Positions 35,266 through 44,599 are shown, counted from the first letter of the stretch. The stretch is 64,000 nucleotides of DNA from Erythrobacter fulvus (GCF_028595285.1 NZ_JAQQXQ010000001.1:518308-582307); one strand, 5' to 3'. The notes: generated by a model not told the origin, from the sequence alone. Numbers and translations: made by a program.

Positions 35266-36714
35266 CTATTTCTTGCGTGTTGGGCCGCCAAGACCGCCCA
35301 AACCGCCCGGGCCGCCAAGTCCGGGAAGACCACCGGCACCGCCGCCCATGCCCCCCATCGGACCGCCCATCCCGCCGCCGCCGAACATCGCGGCAAGCCC
35401 CTTGAGGCCGCCCATCTTCTTGATCTGCTTCATGGCGCGGGCCATTTCCTGATGCATCTTCAGGAGCTTGTTGACGGTCTGCACATCGGTGCCACTGCCC
35501 GCTGCAACGCGCTTCTTGCGCTTGGCATTCATCAGGTCGGGATTGGCGCGTTCCTTGGCCGTCATCGAAGAGATGATCGCCTCCATGTGGACCAGCACCT
35601 TGTCGTCCATGCCGCTGGCCTGCATCGCCTGCTTGGCCTTCTTCATACCCGGCATCATGCCCGCCAGCATCCCCAGCCCGCCCATGTTGCGCATCTGGCG
35701 CAGCTGCATGGCAAGGTCATTGAGGTCGAACTTGCCCTTTTCAAGGTTGCGCGCGAGCTTTTCGGCGTCCTCTTCCTTGATCGTGGCGGCCGCCTTTTCG
35801 ACCAGGCTGACGACGTCGCCCATGCCAAGAATCCGGTCCGCGACCGAACCCGGACGGAACACCTCGATCGCGTCGAGCTTTTCACCGGTGCCTGCAAACT
35901 TGATCGGCTTGCCGGTGACCGCCCGCATCGAAAGCGCCGCACCGCCGCGCGCGTCGCCGTCCATCCGGGTCAGCACCACGCCGGTGAGCGGCACCTCACC
36001 CGAGAAGCTTTGTGCGACGTTCACCGCGTCCTGACCGGTTAGCGAATCGACCACCAGCAGCACTTCGTTGGGCGCCGATACGCTGGCGACGGCCTTCATC
36101 TCGGCCATCAGTGCGTCATCGACATGCAGGCGGCCCGCGGTGTCGAGCAGCAACACGTCGAAATTCTGGAGCCGTGCGGCTTCCATTGCCCGACGCGCGA
36201 TGTCGACCGGCTGCTGACCCTTGACGATTGGCAGGGTCGCCACATCGACCTGCCCGCCCAGCACCGCCAGCTGTTCCTGCGCTGCCGGACGATTGACGTC
36301 GAGCGAGGCCATCAGCGCCTTCTTGCCGTGACGTTCGCGGATCAGTTTGGCGAGCTTGGCGGTGGTGGTGGTCTTGCCCGAGCCCTGAAGGCCGACCATC
36401 ATGATCACGACCGGAGGCTTGGCATCGAGGTTCAGGCCCTCGGTCTCTGCCCCGCCCAGTGTCGCCACCAGTTCGTCATGGACGATCTTGATGACCTGCT
36501 GGCCCGGCGTGACCGACTTGAGAACGTCCTGCCCGACAGCCTTTTCGGTGACGGCATCGATGAAGCGGCGGGCGACTGGCAGCGCGACATCGGCTTCGAG
36601 CAAGGCAATGCGCACTTCGCGCATAGCATCGCGGACGTCCTGCTCGCGCAGCGCGCCGCGGCCCTTCAGCTTGTCGAAGACCCCGCCGAGCCGGTCGGAC
36701 AGCGTATCGAACAT
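35266..36714 (-). CDS. ffh: Signal recognition particle protein
   Basis: GTPase that, with 4.5S RNA, targets membrane proteins co-translationally. The N domain is at 1-85, the G domain starts with GLQGSGKTTTTAK (108-120), then DTAGR and TRMDGDARGG, and the M domain contains MGGLGMLAGMMPGMKK. The C-terminal 40 residues are Gly/Met-rich (GGGGMGGPMGGMGGG) and longer than the E. coli tail. It heads the ffh-rpsP-rimM operon. At 482 residues the length is normal plus that tail. Confidence 0.97.
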   Translation of the reverse strand: MFDTLSDRLGGVFDKLKGRGALREQDVRDAMREVRIALLEADVALPVARRFIDAVTEKAVGQDVLKSVTPGQQVIKIVHDELVATLGGAETEGLNLDAKPPVVIMMVGLQGSGKTTTTAKLAKLIRERHGKKALMASLDVNRPAAQEQLAVLGGQVDVATLPIVKGQQPVDIARRAMEAARLQNFDVLLLDTAGRLHVDDALMAEMKAVASVSAPNEVLLVVDSLTGQDAVNVAQSFSGEVPLTGVVLTRMDGDARGGAALSMRAVTGKPIKFAGTGEKLDAIEVFRPGSVADRILGMGDVVSLVEKAAATIKEEDAEKLARNLEKGKFDLNDLAMQLRQMRNMGGLGMLAGMMPGMKKAKQAMQASGMDDKVLVHMEAIISSMTAKERANPDLMNAKRKKRVAAGSGTDVQTVNKLLKMHQEMARAMKQIKKMGGLKGLAAMFGGGGMGGPMGGMGGGAGGLPGLGGPGGLGGLGGPTRKK

Positions 36715-36758
36715 CGCTTGCCTCCTCCTGCCGCGCGCCTCTGACGCCCGGTAAACGC

Positions 36759-36795
36759 GAAAAACGCCGGCGGACGAAACCTCGTCGGCCAGCGT
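36759..36795 (-). terminator. Intrinsic terminator of tRNA-Ala
   Basis: On the minus strand ACGCTGGCCGACGA pairs with TCGTCCGCCGGCGT (12 of 14 pairs) around GGTT, then TTTT. It lies 41 bases after the tRNA 3' end and upstream of ffh, so the tRNA is transcribed separately. Confidence 0.75.
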
Positions 36796-36836
36796 TGCGA
36801 GTTTCCCTTGTGAAACCCGACTTTGTCAGTGGTGAC

Positions 36837-36912
36837 TGGTGGAGCCTAGCGGGATCGAACCGCTGACCTCAACACTGCCAGTGTTGCGCTCTCCCAGCTG
36901 AGCTAAGGCCCC
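36837..36912 (-). tRNA. tRNA-Ala (anticodon GGC)
   Basis: 76 bases including an encoded CCA end. The acceptor GGGGCCT pairs with AGGCTCC, giving a G3:U70 pair, the alanine identity signal. The anticodon stem CAACA/TGTTG encloses loop CTGGCAG with anticodon GGC; the T arm GCGGTTCGATCCCGC and D arm GCTCAGCTGGGAGAGC are normal. Confidence 0.97.
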
Positions 36913-36964
36913 GAGCCAGTCATCATGCGAGCGGAGCGTTGCGCCCTGCTCACGGGAGGCGGCC

Positions 36965-36991
36965 ATTATAAGGGCCGACCTCCCATTGCAA
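36965..36991 (-). promoter_or_regulatory. Promoter of tRNA-Ala
   Basis: On the minus strand TTGCAA is followed, 15 bases later, by a perfect TATAAT -10 box, then GC-rich GGCCGCC. A GC-rich discriminator is the usual mark of stringently controlled stable-RNA promoters. The distance to the tRNA 5' end is about 50 bases, leaving room for a short leader. Confidence 0.65.
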
Positions 36992-37000
36992 GCGTAAAAA

Positions 37001-37345
37001 TCAGGATTCGTCGTCCTCGTCGTCGCCCTTGCCCTTGGACACGCCAAGGTCATCGTCGCCGCCAAGATCGACGTCGTTGTCGGGCGAATCGCCGTCGTCG
37101 TCGATGTCCTCGATATCTTCCAGATCGTCGAGATCGTCATCGCCGCCGAGATCGGCATCGGCCTCGACATCCTTCTTCTTCTCTTCCTCGAAGGGAATCG
37201 GCTGCTTGGACTTCAGCACGGGTTCGGGCGTCCAGGTCTCGCCGCATTCGATGCAGGTGACCGGATCTTCCTTGCCGAGATCGTAGAACCGCTCCCCGCA
37301 CTTGGGACAGGTACGCTTGGTACCCCATTCGGGCTTTGCCATCAT
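37001..37345 (-). CDS. TIGR02300/FYDLN-type acidic zinc-ribbon protein
   Basis: A 114-residue protein of unknown function specific to alphaproteobacteria. It has an N-terminal zinc ribbon CPKCG at 13-17 and CIECG at 31-35 around the FYDLGKE signature, followed by a long Asp/Glu-rich tail of about 55 residues. A GAGGA ribosome binding sequence precedes two consecutive ATGs (37345 and 37342); either could be used. Its placement between tRNA-Ala and aroA is the typical alphaproteobacterial order. Confidence 0.9.
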   Translation of the reverse strand: MMAKPEWGTKRTCPKCGERFYDLGKEDPVTCIECGETWTPEPVLKSKQPIPFEEEKKKDVEADADLGGDDDLDDLEDIEDIDDDGDSPDNDVDLGGDDDLGVSKGKGDDEDDES

Positions 37346-37517
37346 TGTTCCTCAATAGAGACCGGCCCCCTTGCCGGGGGGCGGGCGAAAACTTGCGATA
37401 TTCACGGGTGCTGTGATCAGGATTGTGGGTTCCGGCAAGCTCTTTATCAAGAGCATGTCGGCCCGCGCGCGGCGCGCCTTGCCAGAAGCGCGGGGCGCTG
37501 TCAAAGACCGCCGCCTG

Positions 37518-38834
37518 ATGATCAGCCATACCTTCGCTCACACTGGCCCGCTCAAGGGCACGATCCGCGTTCCGGGCGACAAGTCGATCAGCCACCGCTC
37601 GCTGATGTTTGCCGGCCTTGCCGTCGGAGAAAGCCGGATCACCGGCCTGCTCGAAGGTGAGGACGTGCTGGCCACGGCCGCCGCAATGCGCGCCTTCGGG
37701 GCGCAGATCGAACGCAGTGCGGACGGCATCTGGACGGTATACGGCGCGGGCGTCGGCAGCCTTCTGGAGCCGAAGCAGGCGCTGGATATGGGCAATTCGG
37801 GCACCTCGACGCGCCTTCTCATGGGCCTTGTCGCCAGCCATGCGATCACCGCGACCTTCATCGGCGATGCAAGCCTTTCGGGCCGCCCGATGAAGCGCGT
37901 GATCGATCCGCTGACGCAAATGGGCGCGAGCATTGAGGCCAGCGCAGGCGGCACCCTGCCCCTGATGCTGCGCGGAGCGGCGCCAGCTGTGCCGATCACC
38001 TATCGCCTGCCGGTGGCAAGCGCGCAGGTGAAAAGCGCGGTGTTGCTGGCGGGGCTCAACACGCCCGGGATAACCCGCGTGATCGAGCCCGTCCCCACCC
38101 GCGATCATACCGAACGGATGCTGACCGGTTTCGGTGCGACGGTTGAAGTGGGCGAAGAGAATGGCGAGAAGATCATCGCCATACACTGCGAGGCCGACCT
38201 CATGCCCTGCGACGTGGTGGTGCCTGGTGATCCTTCCTCGGCCGCATTCTTCATGGTCGCGGCCAGCATCGTGCCGGGCAGCGATCTTACCATCATGAAT
38301 GTCGGCCTCAACCCGACCCGCGCCGGACTGCTTCACGTCCTGCGCCAGATGGGTGCCGATATCAAGGAGGTGAACCCGCGCGAAGTCGGCGGCGAGCCTG
38401 TCGCCGACCTTCGCGTGCGCTATGCGCCGCTTTCCGGCATCGATGTCGATCCCGCGATTGCCCCCGCCATGATCGACGAATTCCCGGTGCTGTTCGTTGC
38501 CGCAGCAATCGCCAGCGGCACCACCCGCACCAGCGGCCTCGACGAATTGCGGGTGAAGGAAAGCGACCGTCTGGCCGCGATGGCCGCCGCTCTCACCGCG
38601 GCGGGCGCGCAGGTGGAGGAGCATGAAGACGGCCTCTCCATCCACGGCACCGGCGGCGAGCCGCTGCGCGGCACGGCCAATGCCCGCGTCAAGTCGCTGC
38701 TCGATCACCGCATTGCCATGAGCATGGCGGTGGCGGGCCTCGTCAGCACCGGCGGGGTCGAAGTCGACGATATCTCGCCGATCAACACCAGCTTCCCCAC
38801 CTTCATGGGTCTGCTGGCTGAGGCGACGGCGTGA
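37518..38834 (+). CDS. aroA: 3-phosphoshikimate 1-carboxyvinyltransferase (EPSP synthase)
   Basis: Joins shikimate 3-phosphate and PEP in the shikimate pathway. The 438-residue enzyme has GTIRVPGDKSISHRSLMFAGLA near the N-terminus, the GNSGTSTRLLMG block and the C-terminal DHRIAMSMAVAGL. The family N-terminus fits ATG 37518 (MISHTFAHTGPLKG); ATG 37455, preceded by AAGAG and a short hairpin, is a possible longer start. No Class II (glyphosate-tolerant) call is attempted. Its stop overlaps a small membrane protein start by four bases. Confidence 0.95.
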   Translation: MISHTFAHTGPLKGTIRVPGDKSISHRSLMFAGLAVGESRITGLLEGEDVLATAAAMRAFGAQIERSADGIWTVYGAGVGSLLEPKQALDMGNSGTSTRLLMGLVASHAITATFIGDASLSGRPMKRVIDPLTQMGASIEASAGGTLPLMLRGAAPAVPITYRLPVASAQVKSAVLLAGLNTPGITRVIEPVPTRDHTERMLTGFGATVEVGEENGEKIIAIHCEADLMPCDVVVPGDPSSAAFFMVAASIVPGSDLTIMNVGLNPTRAGLLHVLRQMGADIKEVNPREVGGEPVADLRVRYAPLSGIDVDPAIAPAMIDEFPVLFVAAAIASGTTRTSGLDELRVKESDRLAAMAAALTAAGAQVEEHEDGLSIHGTGGEPLRGTANARVKSLLDHRIAMSMAVAGLVSTGGVEVDDISPINTSFPTFMGLLAEATA

Positions 38835-39100
38835 ACACCCCGCTCGACTGGGCCAGCCTCGTCGGCCTTTGCGGCACGGCCTGTATCATCGGTGCCTATG
38901 CCTATCTGACGCTGGCCAAAGCAACCAACCCGTTCCTGCTGCACGGCACCAACCTGCTCGGCGCCGTGCTGTTGACGGTATCGCTGCTCTATCACACCAA
39001 CTGGGCGAGCCTAGTGCTCGAATTCTTCTGGGCCGGAATCGCCGTCATCGGACTGGTGCGGGCATGGAGGGGCCGCGTTCCCGAGGGAGAACAGGGATGA
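38831..39100 (+). CDS. CBU_0592-like small membrane protein
   Basis: An 89-residue protein with three predicted membrane helices (LVGLCGTACIIGAYAYLTL; LHGTNLLGAVLLTVSLLY; LVLEFFWAGIAVIGLVRAW) resembling the CBU_0592 family of unknown function. The GTG start overlaps the aroA stop (GTGA) and its own stop overlaps the next start (ATGA), so it is translated as part of the aroA-cmk operon. Confidence 0.8.
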   Translation: MNTPLDWASLVGLCGTACIIGAYAYLTLAKATNPFLLHGTNLLGAVLLTVSLLYHTNWASLVLEFFWAGIAVIGLVRAWRGRVPEGEQG

Positions 39101-40110
39101 TGACAAAGCCATTCGTCACCGCCGTACTTGCGCTGCTGGCCTTTCCCGCACTGGCGCAGACGGCGCTGCCGACTGATCCGGCCGCAGACTGGTCCGTGGC
39201 GAGCTCCGAACACCGCATCGCGGTCGAAGGCGGAGAGGTCTGGGCGCGGGTCAACGGCACCATCGGTGAAGGCGCAACCCCCGCCATCTTCATCCATGGC
39301 GGCCCGGGCGGCACACATCTGGGCTTCGGCGGTCTGTTGAGCCTTTCCGACCAGCGCCCGGTCATCCTCTACGACCAGCTCGACAGCGGCATGTCCGACC
39401 GGCCCGAAGACCCCGCCAATTGGCGGGTCGAACGCTTCGTCGCAGAGCTGGAGGCGATCCGGCAGGCGCTCGGCGTGGAGCGCTGGCACGTGATCGGTCA
39501 CAGCTGGGGCTCAGCGCTCGCGCTCGAATATGCGGCGGCCTACCCCGAACATACGGCATCGGCGGTGCTGAGCGGCACGTTCATTTCCACCCCGCATTGG
39601 ATCACAGGCACCAACCTTTTGATCCGCGACCTGCCAGACGATGTGGCGGCCACGATCCGCGCCTGCGAAAGCGCATCTCCGCCCGAAGCAGAGGTATGTG
39701 AGCCTGCAACAGCGGCATTCTATGCTGCCTATAACGGGCGGCCCGATCGTCCCGCACCCTCCCCCGAAGCCCGTGCCTATCGCCAGCGATATGGCGGCAA
39801 GGGGTTCAACGCGACTGTCTACAACGCAATGTGGGGGCCGACGGAGTTCCGCGCCTCGGGTTCGCTGGCGACCTATGATGCCACCCAGCTGCTTGCGCGG
39901 GTCGATGGCAAAAAGGTGATGTTCGTGGTCGGCCAGTATGACGAGGCGCGGATAGATACGGTGCAGGATTTCGTCGCGCTGACGCCCGGAGCGGAGCTTG
40001 CGGTGGTACCCGGCGGCAGCCACGCCTTTATCAGCGAACGCCCAGACGTGGCAGAGGCGATCTATCGCGACTGGATGAACCGCATCGATTCCCGCGAGGC
40101 CGGCCAATGA
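39097..40110 (+). CDS. Secreted alpha/beta hydrolase, proline iminopeptidase-like (S33)
   Basis: A 337-residue hydrolase with a signal peptide (FVTAVLALLAFPALAQT), so probably periplasmic. It has the S33 features HGGPGG (oxyanion), GHSWGS (nucleophile Ser), an acid in GQYDEARI and His in GGSHAF. Prolyl iminopeptidase or another amidase/esterase is possible. It lies between the CBU_0592-like gene and cmk with four-base overlaps on both sides, an unusual place for a secreted peptidase. Confidence 0.85.
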   Translation: MMTKPFVTAVLALLAFPALAQTALPTDPAADWSVASSEHRIAVEGGEVWARVNGTIGEGATPAIFIHGGPGGTHLGFGGLLSLSDQRPVILYDQLDSGMSDRPEDPANWRVERFVAELEAIRQALGVERWHVIGHSWGSALALEYAAAYPEHTASAVLSGTFISTPHWITGTNLLIRDLPDDVAATIRACESASPPEAEVCEPATAAFYAAYNGRPDRPAPSPEARAYRQRYGGKGFNATVYNAMWGPTEFRASGSLATYDATQLLARVDGKKVMFVVGQYDEARIDTVQDFVALTPGAELAVVPGGSHAFISERPDVAEAIYRDWMNRIDSREAGQ

Positions 40111-40730
40111 TCATCGCCGTCGACGGCCCGACCGCGAGCGGAAAGGGCACCATTGCCAAGGCACTGGCCGCGCATTTCGGCCTGCCGCATCTGGATACTG
40201 GCCTGCTGTATCGGGCCGTCGGGCGGCAGGTTGAACTAAACGGCGGCAATCCGGACAATCCCGCCGACGCGCTGGCCGCCTGCGACTTTTCCGATGAGCT
40301 GCTCTCCGACGAGATCTTGCGGTCAGAACATGTCGGCGGGCTTGCGAGCCGTGTCTCGATCCATCCCGCCGTGCGTGAAGCGCTATATCAGCGCCAGCGC
40401 GCCTTCGCCCTGCAACCCGGCGGCGCAGTGCTCGACGGGCGCGATATCGGCACCATCATCGCGCCCGAGGCGCCGGTGAAGCTCTATGTCACCGCCAGCG
40501 TGCAGGAACGCGCGCGTCGCCGCTGGCTGGAGATGACGGGACGCGAAATCGACATTCCGCTGGCAGAGATCGAGCGTGACATCGTCGCCCGCGACGCGCG
40601 CGACATCAATCGTGCCGACGCCCCCTTGCGTGCCGCACCGGATGCACTGGTGATCGACACCACGCATTTCGGCCGCGACGCTGCGGTCGAAGCGGCTATC
40701 GAGGCCGTTCGCACGCTGACCGGACGCTAG
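40107..40730 (+). CDS. cmk: Cytidylate kinase
   Basis: Phosphorylates CMP and dCMP. The 207-residue protein begins with the P-loop IAVDGPTASGKGTIAKALA, then YRAVGRQ, GRDIGTII and ARDARDINRADAPLRAAPDALVIDTT, all canonical. In alphaproteobacteria cmk usually sits between aroA and rpsA. Here it follows aroA after two inserted genes and precedes rpsA after two genes on the opposite strand. Confidence 0.96.
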   Translation: MIIAVDGPTASGKGTIAKALAAHFGLPHLDTGLLYRAVGRQVELNGGNPDNPADALAACDFSDELLSDEILRSEHVGGLASRVSIHPAVREALYQRQRAFALQPGGAVLDGRDIGTIIAPEAPVKLYVTASVQERARRRWLEMTGREIDIPLAEIERDIVARDARDINRADAPLRAAPDALVIDTTHFGRDAAVEAAIEAVRTLTGR

Positions 40731-40751
40731 CGCAAAGCGCACCGACAATCG

Positions 40752-41312
40752 TCAGTCGGCCCAACCGGCCTTCTTGTCCTCAGCCCGCTGAATCGCAGCC
40801 TCTTTCTGGCGCTCTACCCATTCTTCGTTGGCGGCAAACCCTTCTGCCTGCATCTGCGGCAGACTTTGCGACACGACCGCGGCCATTTCCTTGCCGAGCT
40901 TCTGCGCATCTACGGGCTCTCCCGTCAGCGTCTGGCGGACCAGCGCGGCGATCTCCAGTTCGAAGAATTGCGCCGCAGCGTCGCTGGTCGCTGCTCCCGT
41001 GTCGCCGCAATCGGGCGTGATGCGGGTGTTTTCGGCGTCCACTTCCTCGAAACGGACGATGCAGGATGAACCGAAGGTGCCAGCGTTCGACAATTTCACT
41101 TTCAGGCCGTCTGCGACTGCACCCGCAGAACGCATGGAACGCGTCTGCGACCCGGTTTGATAGGATGCCTTGGTGCCTGCAATCTTGGCCTTCGCCTCGG
41201 CCAGCGGCATGGCATAGGTTCCGCTATCGTCACCGGCCGCGCACGCACTCAGCATCACGCAAGCGGGCAGGAACGACAAAAGCAGACGGGCGGTTTTCCT
41301 CGATGCGATCAT
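40752..41312 (-). CDS. Putative lipoprotein of unknown function
   Basis: 186 residues with a lipoprotein signal (lipobox LSAC, Cys at about 24; CVMLSACAAGDDSG). The mature part contains GSSCIVRFEE and ITPDCGD, two Cys that may form a disulfide, and an Ala/Gln/Glu-rich helical C-terminus. No family recognised. It lies on the opposite strand to cmk and rpsA; its stop is 21 bases from the convergent cmk stop. Confidence 0.75.
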   Translation of the reverse strand: MIASRKTARLLLSFLPACVMLSACAAGDDSGTYAMPLAEAKAKIAGTKASYQTGSQTRSMRSAGAVADGLKVKLSNAGTFGSSCIVRFEEVDAENTRITPDCGDTGAATSDAAAQFFELEIAALVRQTLTGEPVDAQKLGKEMAAVVSQSLPQMQAEGFAANEEWVERQKEAAIQRAEDKKAGWAD

Positions 41313-41377
41313 TGCGAGCAGACCCTGACAGTGGATTGGGAATGCACGCTTTCTAGCCTTCTATGCTTAACAATCCG

Positions 41378-42598
41378 CTATTCTGCGGGCATGGCAGCCG
41401 CGGTTCCGGCCGGCTTGCGAAGCGGCTGGGCCTCGCCATAGGTCAGGCTGCGCCACAGCCATTCGAGCGGACCGAAGCGATATCGCGCCAGCCACCACAG
41501 GCTGAAACCGATCTGCATGGCGAAAAAGGCGATCGCCAGTCCCAGGCTCGCCGTCGCGCCGAGATAGGACATCAGCCCCAATCCAAAGCCGTATAGCCCG
41601 AAGACATAGAACAGGCTCTGCATCAGGTAATTGGTAAGGGCCATGCGACCCACCGCCTGCAATCCGATGAACAGGCGGGTGAATCGTCCGTGAAGGTGAA
41701 GCATCACAATCGCAGCGCCATATCCGCAGGCGAGCACCAGCATCGACACCTGGTCAACAGTAGCGCCAACCCACACCGGCAGCCATTCGAACCACTTCAC
41801 GCTGGCGACGAAGCCGGACATCAGCAGCCCGATGGGCAAGGCAAGGCGCGTCGTTCTTGCAAAAAGGCGGGTATGGCCGGAGACATTGCCCAACCAGCCC
41901 TGCCGAAAGATCCAGCTGCCCAGCAGAAAACGGCCGATGATCTGCGCCAGATAGGGCAGGACCGCAGGCGTCAGCCACCATTCAACCCAGGTGCTGCGCC
42001 ACAATTCGGCGACAAAAGCCGTGTAGTCGTTCCTCATCGCCAGATCGGCTCTGATCGCTGCCCCCTCCTCCCATAATCGCAGCCACCAGGCCTCCCCGCC
42101 CATCAACAGACGCATTGCCAGTTCCAGCACCGGCGTCCCCAGAACCGCGACAGGCAAACCGACAAGGATCAGCATGCGGGTGGACCAGTTGCGGGTCAGG
42201 TAGAGAACAAATCCCATGACGGCATAGGCCGCGAGAATATCCCCGACCCACATCAGGAAGACATCGATCAGGCCGAACACCAGCAGAATGGCGGTCCGTC
42301 GCAGGAATATTGCCGGGGAGGCACCGCGTGCCTTCAATCTGTCGATGATGTTGGCAAAGCCGAAGCCGAACAGCAAAGAAAACAGGGCCTGCGCCTTTCC
42401 GCGCATCAGCCATTCGGACAAAAATCCGACCCAGTAATCAAGCCGCGCGGTGGGCAAGTGATCGAGCGCATCATTGGGCATCATCAGGCCGCGATGCTCA
42501 TAGAGGTTCATCCAGAGCACGCCGAACAGGGCAAAGCCCCGGATGATGTCGATCGCCGCGATGCGGTCGCCGACCGCAATCGGCTGTGGTGCCTGCAT
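41378..42598 (-). CDS. DUF418 family membrane protein
   Basis: A 406-residue polytopic membrane protein, with the start taken at 42598 because GGGGGG precedes ATG and homology starts at IAAIDIIRGFALFGVLWMNL; the frame opens further to 42709. About nine helices; the C-terminal part, with GLQAVGRMALTNYLMQS and RYRFGPLEWLWRSLTYG, matches DUF418, a family related to acyltransferase-like membrane proteins. No function is known. It occupies the space between cmk and rpsA on the minus strand. Confidence 0.85.
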   Translation of the reverse strand: MQAPQPIAVGDRIAAIDIIRGFALFGVLWMNLYEHRGLMMPNDALDHLPTARLDYWVGFLSEWLMRGKAQALFSLLFGFGFANIIDRLKARGASPAIFLRRTAILLVFGLIDVFLMWVGDILAAYAVMGFVLYLTRNWSTRMLILVGLPVAVLGTPVLELAMRLLMGGEAWWLRLWEEGAAIRADLAMRNDYTAFVAELWRSTWVEWWLTPAVLPYLAQIIGRFLLGSWIFRQGWLGNVSGHTRLFARTTRLALPIGLLMSGFVASVKWFEWLPVWVGATVDQVSMLVLACGYGAAIVMLHLHGRFTRLFIGLQAVGRMALTNYLMQSLFYVFGLYGFGLGLMSYLGATASLGLAIAFFAMQIGFSLWWLARYRFGPLEWLWRSLTYGEAQPLRKPAGTAAAMPAE

Positions 42599-42889
42599 GA
42601 TTGATCCCCCCCCGCCCATGACGGGCCTGATCGACGGATACCCTCTGATCCCGCGGCTGGCAAATGGACCGGGATTCCCCATTTTCCTTGCTTTCGGGGC
42701 GCTTCTCACCTAGGGGCGCCCCCGTTCTCGAAATCAAATCTGGTTGAAAGAACCTGCATGTCGGCATGGGGCCGCGCGCAGAAGTCTGCCTCTTGCCCCG
42801 CCAGCCCCGGCAATGGTGCCTGGGAAGCGGAGAAAGACCCCGGAAAAACCGGTGGCCGGTAGCATAACGAAACAGGACTCTGAGAGATT

Positions 42890-44599
42890 ATGGCGAGCAC
42901 TGCCAATCCTACCCGCGCCGATTTCGAGGCGCTTCTCAACGAACAGCTCGGCGGCGCCGGCGATGAAGGCTTCGAAGGCCGCGTCGTAAAGGGCACCGTC
43001 ACTGCGATCGAAAACGGCTATGCCGTGATCGACGTCGGCCTCAAGAGCGAAGGCCGCATCGCACTCAAGGAATTTGCACGCGGCGAAGACGACCACGGCC
43101 TGACCGTCGGCGGCGAAGTCGAAGTCTATGTCGACCGTGTCGAGAATGCCGACGGCGAAGCCATGCTGTCGCGTGACCGCGCCCGCCGCGAAGCCGCCTG
43201 GGACAAGCTGGAAAGCGAGTTCGGCGAAGGCAAGCGCGTCGAAGGCCGCATCTTCGGCCGCGTCAAGGGCGGCTTCACCGTCGACCTCGACGGCGCCGTG
43301 GCGTTCCTGCCCGGCTCGCAGGTCGATATCCGTCCGGTGCGCGACGTTACCCCGCTGATGGACGTGCCGCAGCCCTTCCAGATCCTCAAGATGGACCGTC
43401 GCCGCGGCAACATCGTCGTCTCGCGTCGCGCGGTGCTGGAAGAAACCCGCGCCGAACAGCGCAGCGAACTGATCAACGATCTCGCCGAAGGTCAGATCAT
43501 CGATGGCGTCGTGAAGAACATCACCGATTACGGTGCCTTCGTCGACCTCGGCGGCATCGACGGCCTGCTTCATGTCACCGACATGAGCTACAAGCGCGTC
43601 AACCACCCGAGCGAAGTCATCAATATCGGTGACACCGTGACCGTGCAGATCGTGCGCATCAACGCCGACACCCAGCGCATCAGCCTAGGCATGAAGCAGC
43701 TGGAAAGCGATCCGTGGGATGGCGTTGCCGCCAAGTATCCCGTCGGTATGAAGCTGTCGGGTCAGGTGACCAACATCACCGAATACGGCGCCTTCGTCGA
43801 ACTGGAACCGGGCATCGAAGGCCTCGTCCACGTTTCGGAAATGAGCTGGACCAAGAAGAACGTCCACCCGGGCAAGATCGTCTCGACCTCGCAGGAAGTC
43901 GAAGTCATGGTGCTGGAAGTCGACAGCGAAAAGCGTCGCATCAGCCTCGGCCTCAAGCAGGCCCAGCGCAATCCGTGGGAAGAATTCGCCGAGAAGCACC
44001 CGATCGGTTCGGTCGTGGAAGGCGAAGTCAAGAACGCGACCGAATTCGGCCTGTTTGTCGGCCTCGACGGCGACGTCGACGGCATGGTGCACATGTCGGA
44101 CATCGCCTGGGGCATCTCGGGCGAAGACGCGCTGGCGCTCCACCGCAAGGGCGAGATGGTCAAGGCCGTCGTGCTCGACGTCGATGTGGACAAGGAACGC
44201 ATCAGCCTCGGCATGAAGCAGCTCGAAAAGGGTGCGCCGTCGGCTGAAGGTGCCTCGACCGCGGGCGCACTGCGCAAGAACCAGACCGTCACTGTCACCG
44301 TGCTCGAAGTGCGCGACGGCGGCCTGGAAGTTCAGGTTGGCGAAGACGGGGCGACCGGCTTCATCAAGCGCAGCGACCTCGGCCGCGACCGCGACGAGCA
44401 GCGTCCGGACCGCTTCCAGGTCGGCAGCAAGATCGACGCCATGGTGATCGGCTTCGACCGTTCGAAGAAGCCGAACTTCTCGATCAAGGCGCGTCAGATC
44501 GCCGAAGAAAAGGAAGCCGTTGCACAGTTCGGTTCGTCGGATTCGGGCGCATCGCTCGGCGACATCCTCGGCGAAGCGCTCAAGCGCAAGGACGACTGA
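42890..44599 (+). CDS. rpsA: 30S ribosomal protein S1
   Basis: Binds mRNA and helps initiate translation. The 569-residue protein has six S1 (OB) repeats, for example GTVTAIENGYAVIDVG, GVVKNITDYGAFVDLG, GQVTNITEYGAFVELE and GEVKNATEFGLFVGLD; the first two are the ribosome-binding ones. ATG 42890 follows GAGAG. A 291-base leader precedes it, with CCGG-rich hairpins but no motif I recognise. A strong terminator follows. Confidence 0.97.
   Translation: MASTANPTRADFEALLNEQLGGAGDEGFEGRVVKGTVTAIENGYAVIDVGLKSEGRIALKEFARGEDDHGLTVGGEVEVYVDRVENADGEAMLSRDRARREAAWDKLESEFGEGKRVEGRIFGRVKGGFTVDLDGAVAFLPGSQVDIRPVRDVTPLMDVPQPFQILKMDRRRGNIVVSRRAVLEETRAEQRSELINDLAEGQIIDGVVKNITDYGAFVDLGGIDGLLHVTDMSYKRVNHPSEVINIGDTVTVQIVRINADTQRISLGMKQLESDPWDGVAAKYPVGMKLSGQVTNITEYGAFVELEPGIEGLVHVSEMSWTKKNVHPGKIVSTSQEVEVMVLEVDSEKRRISLGLKQAQRNPWEEFAEKHPIGSVVEGEVKNATEFGLFVGLDGDVDGMVHMSDIAWGISGEDALALHRKGEMVKAVVLDVDVDKERISLGMKQLEKGAPSAEGASTAGALRKNQTVTVTVLEVRDGGLEVQVGEDGATGFIKRSDLGRDRDEQRPDRFQVGSKIDAMVIGFDRSKKPNFSIKARQIAEEKEAVAQFGSSDSGASLGDILGEALKRKDD

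Noticed and set aside
36801..36816. GTTTCCCTTGTGAAAC, a GTTTC/GAAAC pair resembling half of a parS site
   Set aside because: The spacing and centre do not match the 14-base ParB core; it lies in the tRNA-Ala 3' trailer.
37350..37390. GCCCCC/GGGGGC hairpin near the TIGR02300-aroA gap
   Set aside because: Short stem without a U-run between divergent genes; more likely chance in GC-rich DNA.
37137..38708. 523-codon antisense frame over aroA
   Set aside because: It mirrors the aroA codon pattern and carries no recognisable domain.
42599..42889. Riboswitch or S1 autoregulatory element in the rpsA leader
   Set aside because: Only short GC hairpins such as ACCGG/CCGGT are visible and no known motif; not enough to annotate.
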